Origin: Phytophthora colocasiae
Taxonomy: Eukaryota; Oomycota; Peronosporomycetes; Peronosporales; Peronosporaceae
NCBI GenBank assembly: GCA_018806915.1
Contig: JAGKQI010000028.1
Span: 186,001-250,000, forward strand
Length of the DNA: 64,000 bases
Direction of reading: 5' to 3'
The translations under genes were made by a program, and so were the position numbers. The notes below the pieces were generated by a model, which was not told the DNA's origin, made no database searches, and saw nothing but the letters and a program-made list of their open reading frames with translations. The first letter of the stretch is position 1. Every line of letters begins with the position of its first letter. Below are positions 43,903 to 52,817 of this stretch, piece after piece.

Positions 43903-45671
43903 TGTGGTGGAGCGGATCTGGCCAAAATCTGGTTGAGGCCGATCGCGATCGCCACTTGCGCCCAGACACCGACTAACGGAGGGGGTCCCCCGATGATCCG
44001 TGATCTTGTTGTGTGTAGTGTTCACCTTGTGTACCCGTCGGTAGGCGGGTTACGCTCTTCCAGGTAACTTCTGAAGATGTCTTGGGACGAGAAGAAGGTC
44101 TTGGGTGACGCAGGGGTTTGAGGCGGCGTGGAAGTTCTTCACTCCACCTCGGGGTACTTGATCCCGGTCGTAGGCGAGTTCTCGAGCCTTGATCCGGGTG
44201 CCTGGTTCTTGATCCAGGTCTTCCAATAGTCCAATGTTCGGGATTCAGTCCCTTCCTTTCGTTGTTTTCCGCTTCCGATAGCGGGGGTCTTGAGGGGGCG
44301 AGATTCGACGGGATCCTTAGGCTAAACAACCAATTCCTTCCGATCCGATGTATGCACTTAAAGGATAGTTCACTAGATAGGGCAAAGCTGGCCAATATAT
44401 TATCCAGACTTAACCGCTATACTAGGTCACGTATCCTTACCTTCCTGACGCTTGTAGGGCCAATGTAGTTCCCGGTTCCAGGCGTAGCGAAGACACTTGA
44501 GTGGTTCAGGGCAAATTCGAGTCTGTTTATGGTTATTCCTATGCCTACTAATCCCATCCTGATTTACTATCCTACGATCACATGACACTGGCTACATAGC
44601 TGATCCCTAGCTTGGTTCCCCTAACCCTGATCTTGAGCCGATTCCGTACTTAACCGAAGCTCGATCTCGTACTTAACCGAAGCTTAATCTCGCACCTAAC
44701 CGAAGCTTGATCTCGTACTTAACCGAAGCTTGATCTCGTACTTAACCGAAGCTTGATCTCGTACTTAACCGGGACTTGATCTCGCACTTAATCGGGACTT
44801 GATCTCGCACTTGATCGGGACTTGATCGCTGCCTGATCGGGACTTGATCGCGCGTGATCCCGCTTGGTCGTCCTCCAGGGAATCAGGATCAGGCCAATGG
44901 GAGGGTCGCGAGCGCCGGGCTGGACCGTGAGCCAAGATCGTATCCACCTAGGACCATGCCAAAGCCGATCACGTGGCAACACCCTTGCTCCTTCCTTCTT
45001 GCCACTCGATATGACTTGATTATTGTCAATCACCACTCCACTGCCACCGATTACACTTGATTAACCGTGATATCCGCTCGCGAACCCGTGCCACAGTTAG
45101 CGAGCATCGATCCTTGCTCTTAGAGGCATAATGTAAGATCACCGGTCTCCGTTCACCATTCTCAGTCAATCTTCGCCGATCTTCACATCGCGTCGGCTAA
45201 TTACACTTAGTTCGAGCTGATGATCTTCACTGACGTGAACTCCACCCCACAGCCTATCGCTTAAACATGACTGCCTCCGTGGATCACACTTAAACTCAAG
45301 ATCGTCAGCAATCCTAGTTGGTCTCCTCCTCATGACTGCCGAATCGACTGGATCATCGGTGATCTTCACTCCTGGGGTGTCACGTGTACCTCTCCATCGA
45401 GGATCACAGTCTTTCGACCTCAAGAATATCTATCGACGGTGATCATCAGCAGATCACACTTTGGCTTGGACTGAGTATACAGTATACACTCGAAGCGTGG
45501 TCGAGAAATATCCACCCATATCTGCAGTGATCATGGGTTTACAGCACTGGATCAAGCAAAATCTCACTGAACTAGCGTCGTCCAAAGCGATCGGAAGCAG
45601 CCATCGGTCCACCATACTAATCCCATGTATTTCTCGAGTAAGTACGAAAAATCGAGATGTGCTTTACCACA
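43903..45671 (-). repeat. 5' LTR of B (1769 bp)
   Basis: TGTGGTGGAG...TTTACCACA. Carries more units of the 23-bp repeat (about 44640-44850) than the 3' LTR. The gag frame is open for 41 codons into its 3' sense end. Confidence 0.93.
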
Positions 45672-45675
45672 GATC

Positions 45676-45955
45676 TCTGAAATCCAATCAGGATACCAGA
45701 GACCAGACAGGTGATTCCAGACTTCCGAGTGCGATTTCAGAGTCTACCCGTGATGGAAACAAACTTCCTCGGGTGCCTCAACAGCTCCACCAAGTGGTGA
45801 CTAGAATCGGTCCTTGACGAACGAAGTCTACCAAGTGCTATACGACATGGGATGGCGCCCACCGACACATTCCTCAATTGGATTATCGAGTCAAGAGTTT
45901 CAGCTGAGAACGCGACGTTCCCACCAACAGGCTAGGGGCGGTCATCTCAGAATGT
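45676..45955 (+). pseudogene. gag: Gag of A3, remnant after B
   Basis: Continues the A3 gag as SLKSNQDTRDQTGDSR, then degrades. A stop follows VTRIGP at 45817-45819, and TNEVYQVLYDMGWRPP is recognisable against TNEVYRVMDNMGWRPP of A1 and A2. Zinc knuckles and pol are missing, so a large deletion joins gag to the 3' end of the element. Confidence 0.8.
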
Positions 45956-46363
45956 AGACTGTGCAGCGTTTTCCCGGTATCAAGGTTGATGCGCCTTCCT
46001 GGTATTCGATTTTCAGGAATGCAACGTCTGAAAATAGTGTGCTTCAGCCTGAGATTTCAGAGAACGCATTCTGAGGTCCAACCTGTTCTCGTCGACATGT
46101 GACTTTGCGTGGATCCAGAATTGATTGTGTGGACTTATGATGGGATTTCGCGAAGCTATGGATGTGAAGTTGGTGGCAGTAGATTTTATGTGGTTTTGCA
46201 AGACGTGGCGTTCGATCAAGTGTGGCGAAAATAATTGCTTCAAAGTATCTCTGGAGCTCCAGAATACTGGAGTAGCGGTTGATTGCTTCAACGATTTTGC
46301 CTGGCCATGGTACTCAGTTCTGATAAGTACCATCACTGACGAACCGTGACCAGGAGGGGCGGT
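45956..46363. other. 3' internal remnant of A3 with polypurine tract
   Basis: The last 23 bp (CAGGAGGGGCGGT and preceding bases) match the A2 polypurine tract region in reverse. About 60 bp further in, the match to A2 15055-15115 is still visible. A minus-strand frame of 118 codons (46369-46013) starts at an ATG inside the LTR and opens MSTAPPGHGSS, as does the A2 antisense leader (MSTAPPGHDPS at 15049). After that the two copies diverge. Confidence 0.55.
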
Positions 46364-47499
46364 TGACATGATGTAACTTCAGATTTTCTGGCGTCATGCT
46401 GCTGTTACCCAGTGATGTACCTGGTTACATTTGGTTTTGGAGAGGGAGTATGTGGGACGTGGCTGCACCCGTGTGATATCTGTGGAAGATTGTGGATCAA
46501 CCTTCGCCTGACTGTAAAGGGGCCCAAAGGACCAGAAGTGTACTTCAGAGTGTGCACAACTCTGAAGGTCAACTACACTCTGTCTGGTCACCGGACTTTC
46601 CCCGACGATGAGTGCCTAAGTTCTGGCGGAAAGTCTCTCAGAAGAACGTATCTCTGAGAGACCTCATCCCATTACCGTCCAGCGCGATGATTGATGGTTC
46701 AAGGATTCACAATATTTACCCACAGAGACCAAGTATCGCGCGCCGGACGCCACGCACCCTCGCAACCCTCAAGATCTTCATGTACGTTGTAGCATTGGTG
46801 CTCCGTACTCTGGTTTCGTATTCAAGACTCTGGTATCTCTAACTCTGAGTGACTAAGACTCTGAACACCAAGTGATATCAGACTCTGAAAACCAGGATAC
46901 CAGACTCTGAAACCATCAAAGATCCAAGACCATACTGAAACCAAGTGAACCCAAGTTCAAGTCACGCATTCAAGTGATTACTGACCTGCACATCCCCCGT
47001 AATGACATCTCTACCTGTCAACCCATCGAGATCGGCTGCACAGACTGCATACTGAGATCAAGTCAAGACATCTTATATATACAAGAGCCAAGTGTACCTG
47101 ACATATGAAGACTGACTGCTGAAAGGACGCAAAAGATGACAAGAAGAAGAGAGATACCAGAAATATATGATAGTTATGAGGAAGATAAACGATAAATAGA
47201 GTTCAATTTGCCGTGTAACCCAGAAGTCATTGTATTTCTGTTTGCAAGGCCACGCCAAGGATTGTTGCCGTGTATACCGACACCAGACTCCTAGGGAACA
47301 CCAACTTCTCTTCACATCAAACTCTCAGACTCCGGCGAGGGTCATATTTCCGAAGACAACGAACCCACGAGGATACCGCAAGGTACCACACGCCAACCTA
47401 CCGTTGTACGGCTCTGAAAACCCCTTTTCAGTAGTCGTATAACTAGGGTTCACTATACGCCCCCTGCTCCGCGACCAAAGTTTCACCGACTTCGCGACA
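46364..47499 (+). repeat. 3' LTR of A3/X, internally deleted (1136 bp)
   Basis: TGACATGATGTAAC...CTTCGCGACA. About 550 bp are missing at about 47274, where sequence equal to plus-strand 29447 jumps to sequence equal to 28894. The outer end is of the same subtype as 8578-10266, and the right flank GTTT (47500-47503) equals that LTR's sense upstream flank. This pairs the two as LTRs of one insertion. Confidence 0.88.
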
Positions 47500-47503
47500 G
47501 TTT
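47500..47503. other. Target duplication of element X, right copy (partner 10267-10270)
   Basis: GTTT here and AAAC at 10267-10270 are the same duplication once the inversion of the left part is undone. Transposase codons AGA AAC ACG TTT are restored across it. Confidence 0.8.
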
Positions 47504-48251
47504 CTGATACACCGCTCTGTGACTCCTTGCCACGCATTTACCAGCCACGGCAGAATATCTTCTCTTTTCGGGACAGGCACATTGGCGTCTGGCGGAACGC
47601 TGGCTATCACCCCGGCAGCCCAGTCGTCATATTGAGCTCTTATAGCATCTTTAATAGGCTTGTTAACGCCTACGTCGCACGGTTGTTGGACACAAGTGTA
47701 TCCACCTGGAATGATAGTCAGATCTGTCCCTATACCACTCAACTGTCGCCTGAAGGCAGGTTGTAAATGGCATTTAAACTCATCTAGCAGTAGCATCGAA
47801 GCTGGGTGAGCTGCAACGTACGGAGCCCACACTTTTGCAGCCCATATACGGCAGCCGCGGTCATCCTAATAAACTCACAATGAAATGTTAGCGAACTTGG
47901 CAAAGACAGTAAACAGCAGTGCATTGCGTACCATCCAACCACTTTCCTGGCAGCATCTCGGATCCAGGCAGCAATCCCCGCCTCAAAATTAGCGTTGCGC
48001 AATGGGCGTCCGGTCGACACAGTCGTCGCATGTGGGTTTCGTTTTGCTGTCTCCTCTAACCGATCTTTATTTCGGCTCCACTGGTGAATCTGAGAGGGCT
48101 GTATGTTGTGGGTTCGAGCTGCACCTTTCACCGACGTCCGCTCCGCTAAGATGAGGATATTTAGTTTCTCCCTGACGGTCCGGATGTTGCGTCGCAGTCG
48201 TCTTTGCCGTCTTGGCATGCTAGCCCTTTCCAAAATGAACAGCGCTTGCAC
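47500..48251 (-). pseudogene. Pogo/Tigger-type DDE transposase, split and internally deleted
   Basis: N-terminal frame (48251-47784) with the ATG giving MPRRQRRLRRNIRTVREKLN and a helix-turn-helix-like SVKGAARTHNIQPSQIHQW, typical of pogo/CENP-B DNA-binding domains. After AAWIRDAARK the frame is lost. A second frame (from about 47832) holds ASMLLLDEFKCHL (second catalytic Asp) and CVQQPCDVGVNKPIK (third acidic residue). The stretch with the first catalytic Asp is absent, so part of the gene is deleted. The coding frame ends at 47500 at the LTR of X and continues at 10267-10441 in the opposite orientation. Inactive. Confidence 0.8.
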
Positions 48252-48373
48252 AGTTGGCCAGCAGAACTATTTTTAACCAATCAGCAACCAAGTCTAAATC
48301 TGGATGTCGGTGAACGCCTATTGGAAAATTGGGGGGGGGGGGGTATGGCGATCCTCAAAATTCGGTAGTGCAT
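48252..48373. other. Spacer upstream of the pogo transposase, up to piggyBac
   Basis: Includes a homopolymer G tract near 48331-48342. No coding frame or terminal repeat of the pogo element could be defined. Confidence 0.4.
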
Positions 48374-48615
48374 TTAACCCCTCAGTTCCCGATGTCGTAT
48401 TATACACCATACCAAAACAAATATGTCGTATTATACGACGTAGAGGGAAATGGGCTCGGGTTGCGATTTGCAATACTTTAATCAAGACGAATACAAGAAA
48501 TAAGTTGCAAGAGGTAAATGGGATTTTTTCAGAGACAATACATACATACGGAGCAGGATAGAAGTTAGGATGGGGTGGCTTCGGATTCGGACAGGGTCAT
48601 TTACGAACTTGACGG

Positions 48616-51314
48616 ATGGCGCGCATCCGAGCGAGTACACGCGGAAAAGTCGACGCAGTCGCGGCAGCTGCGCGGGACGTTGATTTCGGACATTTGTGGC
48701 GGCAGCTTCGGGATGCTGGGTGGACGTCAAGACGGCGACGAGGTCTCCAGACAGAGTGGAGCTACACGAGTCCGGATGTGGTGAGCGTGCCATTGGGGGA
48801 GGAAGCTGTCGTGAAGCATGTTGTGGAGGCGGGATTGTCGATTGAAGCCAGCGATAGTGACGGCGACAGCACTAACGAGGACAGTGGGGGCACGTGTGTT
48901 CGCGCTTCACAGATAGAAACAAGCGTCGACCTCTCCCAGAATACCATCAACGTTTTGTTCCGTACATCGAGCGACTCTGAAGTCGATCTTTCACAACATG
49001 CAGTCCCGGGCGTTTGCAATACCGACGAGCGATCTTCAGCCTGACGAGCCGTGGCGAGAGGCTGCTAGCAGTTTGCAGCTGCTGTTAGAAGCACCGGGGG
49101 CAAGGAAGAGGGCAGAGAACCGGCATCAAATGAAGATGTCGTCAACCTCGTGCAAGTTAGAGAGCAACCATCCGGTTACGAGACTATAAGCTCCAAAGAG
49201 GATGATGATGAAGACTTGACACCTGATGAGCCTGATGATTCGGACAACTATCTTTCCGATGGTGATGCCGTCGCTATGGATGAAGCCTTCATTTCTTCTC
49301 TTCGTATGGACGCAGATGCGCCTGATAGACAATCCGTGAAACAACGAAAGGACGCCTTACGATCTATGGAGTGGGGCACTCCATCTTCTACTTTTGAGAC
49401 CAATGGTACTGGATATCCTGGCTTGGATATGGAAGTGGCGCAGTCTGTAAGTGAACTGCGTGTGGTTTGCCACTCTCCTCTGCTGACACTATTCTACTTC
49501 ATGCCTAAATCTATGTGGGTAAGTATCACCACGGAAACAAATCGATACGGACTGCAGCAAGTCGATCGACGGGCACGCGTAATCCAGACAAGGCAGGCGA
49601 AACAGGGAGAACACCGCCAAGAATCGCTGAAGACAATCCGCCGGCGTTTGAGGTCTACCCAGGATTACGAGCCGCACGAGATCCTCCATGTCCTTGACCT
49701 TCTTGTTGCCCGCATGCATTGCCCGCAGAAGCGATTCGCGGCACACTGGTCGATGGTGGAGGATGGAGCCGTTCCAGCAGGGAACTTTGGTCGCTACATG
49801 GGGCGCAATCGCTGTCAAGAAATTTTGCGGGACCTTCATTTCGTCGACAATGAAACAGTGCGGACGGGCGACAAACTGTGGAAGCTGCGTTCTGTCGTCA
49901 CCAAGATTCAGCAACGTTTTCTTGCAGGGTGGTCACTGCAGCGGTGATCTCGTTCGACGAAGGAGTTTTGCCTGCTACATCCAAACGGAACTCAACGCGA
50001 ATGTTTATGCCGGATAAGCCCTATCGCTATGGCTCAAAGATGTTTATGACGTGAGATTCAAGGACAGCGTACTGCCACAGGTAAGAATTTGTATGTCGTA
50101 TGTTACGACCTTCTCCTCCTCAGGTAACACCCAATGTCGTATGTTACCAGATTTGAAATGTATGTAGGCAAACGCAGGGCTGAAGATTCAAGCACGACCC
50201 CACTCGACAACAAGACAGGCGCTACTGCTGTCGTCAGAAACTTGAACTGCGTTCTGGGCTCGAATATGCGTCATCGATGGCATACCGTTGTTGTAGATCG
50301 CTTCTACTCGTCCGTCCTACTCGCGATTGAGCTCTTGAAGATGAACATTTACGTCGTCGGTACGATCATGACCAATCGGCTTGGGCTTGACAAGCGCATC
50401 AAGGCTAAGAGCGAGACGCGTCCTGGCAACATCCCCCGCGGCACTTTTCGCTCTCACGTTCGGTTGCTATTCCTACTCTGGTGTACTATCACTGGTGGGA
50501 TCGCAAACCCGTGCACTACTTGTGCACGGGCGCTGTGATGACCATGTCAACGATCGAGAGGAAGATCAAACAAATCGGAGCTATCACTGGGCCGTGTCCA
50601 TCCGCCGTCAATTACTACCAGCAGTGGATGGGCGGAGTTGACGTACATGATCAACTCCGCCTCCAATCCTACTCTCTCCAAACGTCCACAAAATTAAAAA
50701 AAAATACTACAAAAGCCTGTTCTTAGGCTTCGTCGACCTAGTGCTGGTCAACGCGTACATCTCAACCAAGGATACGGCCAAGATGGCTAAAACGACGGCG
50801 ATGACTCGCCGAGAATGGTACGGTGTTCTGCAAAACCAGCTACTACAACTCAAGGCAGGTGTCTTCACTGGTATTGTCGCGACTCCGCCTCCTCTAGCCC
50901 AGAAGAGAAAGCGTGCACACCCTCGTATCACCCATGTTCTCGACCAGTCAGAGGACTGGGTGAGAATCGGCAACACTCAGAAGCGCAGACAGCGCTCTTG
51001 TAAGGTGTGTGCCCTCTTACGGGTGGGCCAAGAAGAAGTCGTTTACAACGACGTATTTTTGCGAACGTTGTTCCATCGATGACGCGAAATGCTGGCTGTG
51101 TAACAAGATACGACGTGAGTACAAGGGTACGGCCAACACATGCTTTGAAATCTGGCATGATGATTTCGAGGCTGGAGAGGCGATTCCACCTACCTTGGGG
51201 AAACGAGTTGTGATGCGGCGTCCTGGCCAGCAAGCCGGATTGCGTAAGAAGACACGCCGTGAACTCCAGTTGCTGGGTGGTGATGGAGACGATGCTGATG
51301 ACGAGGCAGATTAG
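48616..51314 (+). pseudogene. piggyBac transposase (DDE_Tnp_1_7 type), several breaks
   Basis: N-terminal frame (48616-49044) with HLWRQLRDAGWTSRRRRG. It is followed, in another frame from about 49067, by the acidic linker EDDDEDLTPDEPDDSDN and the catalytic core: GRYMGRNRCQEILRDLHFVDN, then ISFDEGVLPATSKRN with the first Asp (about 49950). A TGA in KMFMT (50052) is a nonsense change. After an intron (50081-50150) come RFEMYVGKR and VVVDRFYSSVLLAIELL (second Asp), a shift near 50440, KPVHYLCTGA, WMGGVDVHDQLRLQSYSLQTS (third Asp), another shift near 50700, and a Cys-rich C-terminal domain (KVCALL, CERC, CWLC) to the stop at 51312-51314. The DDD residues remain but the reading frame does not. 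Confidence 0.85.
50081..50150 (+). other. 70-nt intron in the piggyBac transposase
   Basis: GTAAGAATTT at the 5' end and GTTACCAG at the 3' end. Removing it joins AG to A and gives Y-C-H-R-F-E-M-Y-V-G-K, as expected for the core strand of piggyBac transposases (x-F-E-I-Y-x-G-K). A CT-rich tract precedes an alternative acceptor at 50121-50123. Contains two copies of the TGTCGTATGTTAC word. Confidence 0.7.
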
Positions 51315-51881
51315 AGACTGTAGTGAAGAGAAGAAGGAAGTTAGTGATGAGTCCTGCATATAGAAGAAATTATTTGATTAACTAGATAGGTGGACAACTC
51401 TTTGGACTAACCTGCAACGATCTCAAGCTAATTCAATAGCTGTAGATAGACTGTTCTACCTTGACTGATGGGCAACCCAAATTTGGGGGGTTCGTTCCGA
51501 ATGGATATCAATCGGCAGTTCAAAACCTAAATGTTGGATCAGTAGCGTGATAGTTTCCCGGTCACAGTTGAGCTCATCCGTCCTGCATATAGTACGCACG
51601 CAATTCGCGATACCTTGAATTGACGCCGCTTCTGTACCGCAAATGTGCTAATGAAAGTGCACGCTTCAAATCGGTTCTGCAAGCGTAGTTACATACGACA
51701 TACAGGCTAGTTTCCGAGGCTAGAAAGCAGTATAAGCTACGACATTGACAAAAAAAACCTGTTGACAATTTATACATCGCTAGCAAGTGCTATTTATGTT
51801 CAATACAGTTTTGTAGATCTACACGTACGTCGTATGTTACGCCATGAGATAAGCTGTTCCTACGACATATCCTCGGGTTAA

Positions 51882-52633
51882 CAAGGCACTAAAACCTATT
51901 TTTAGTGCAAATACAGCTACTCTCTATCTTTTACTCAAATCGTTATTAATTCGTTCTCACATAAGCAGGCTACACACGCACCTGCGAAGGGTGATGTTGT
52001 TCACAGATGGGAGTTGACCGTGCAGACGTGAGATTTGTGGTTCATCATTCGATCCCGTTGTCGCTGTCGCTTCTTCTCAACAAATTGTGCGTCTACATCT
52101 TGGGTTTAAGTTTTTGGTTGGGAATTAACAGACTCAATTTGTTGTAGGGACGAAGTGGTCGTGATGGAAAACCTCCGAAGCTGACAAGAGACGCTGACAA
52201 CTGAAAGACTCGGATGTGGACGGCATCGGCTCTGGGGGTTGTGTAACCAATGGGAGCTCTCGAGGGGAGTTGGAAGATGTCGTCGTCTGTGAGATGGCTA
52301 CAGGTTGCCGAAAAGAGCTCTTTTACTCCCATTTCCATTTCGACAGTTCTGCGAAGAATTGCAACTGTGCGATGCCTCTTGAAGCCGCTACAGAACGACG
52401 TTAAGATTTGTTCTACAGTGGACAAAACGATAGAGGAGGAGGGTATTTCCAAGGGGGTCATTGAGTACCAATACCAGAAAATCCTAGCGGAGTCGAAGCG
52501 GATCAAGTTACCAAAGCGTGAACCTTATCACAACGTCTCATTCGGGCTCGAACTGTATGGAGCTCCTCTGTATATGTTCCATTTTTACTTGACGATTTGT
52601 TTGCTACATCAGAAGAAGAGTATGCGAGGCATT
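51882..52633. other. Flank between piggyBac and copia C; one unassigned ORF
   Basis: Low-complexity AT-richer DNA. A plus-strand frame (52250-52636, 128 codons) opens MGALEGSWKMSSSVRW and includes EEEGISKGVIEYQYQKILAESKRIKLPK. It enters the copia C target site. Without C the frame would run 15 more codons into 63609-63650. I do not recognise it, and an overlapping frame also reads plausibly, so no gene is called. Confidence 0.35.
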
Positions 52634-52803
52634 TAACGGAGTGAGCACTGGGAGATGTCTTAATGCAAAGACGTCAACTTGTTAGATAGAAGGTAAATCT
52701 GAGACTGACATACAACTAAGTGCCGCGGGACGCGGACTTTCTACCATCACTCTTGCAACGGCAACTTCAACTTCTGTAGCAAAAGTGGGTACACTTTCCA
52801 ACA
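52634..52803 (-). repeat. 3' LTR of copia C (about 170 bp)
   Basis: Plus strand TAACGGAGTGAGC...CTTTCCAACA, matching 63438-63608 with no difference I could see. Next to it, at 52804-52813, sense GGAGGGGGCG is the polypurine tract. Confidence 0.88.
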
Positions 52804-52817
52804 CGCCCCCTCCGAAG

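Larger units (their letters stand above)
33309..45671 (-). mobile_element. Gypsy B: complete, apparently intact 12.4 kb dual-RNase H chromovirus
   Basis: Sense order: 5' LTR (45671-43903), primer site overlapping the gag ATG, gag (43902-41575), -1 frameshift signal, pol (to 35990), 960 bp without a clear gene, polypurine tract, 3' LTR (35029-33309). LTRs end TGTGG...CCACA. A GATC duplication flanks it. Gag and pol are each single open frames with all catalytic residues that I checked. The LTRs differ by a handful of bases plus the copy number of a 23-bp repeat. It looks recent and possibly autonomous. Proteins are clearly diverged from family A. Confidence 0.95.
48374..51881 (+). mobile_element. 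piggyBac-type DNA transposon, 3.5 kb, decayed
   Basis: Bounded by TTAA at 48374-48377 and 51878-51881, the target duplication specific to piggyBac. Inside each TTAA both ends read CCC (right end in reverse complement), and ATGTCGTA follows within 20 bp at both ends. These are weak terminal inverted repeats of the TTAACCC type. It contains one broken transposase gene in plus orientation (48616-51314), and a GTCGTATNNTACGAC-like palindrome recurs at 48392, 48423, 50093, 50133, 51693 and 51830. Confidence 0.78.

Noticed and set aside
43903..44025. Earlier gag start inside the B LTR
   Set aside because: The extension begins at a GTG and has no ATG. The ATG at the primer site is the first real start.
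48331..48342. Homopolymer G run as a regulatory or quadruplex element
   Set aside because: A single G run is likelier slippage or a base-calling problem. No second G run nearby.
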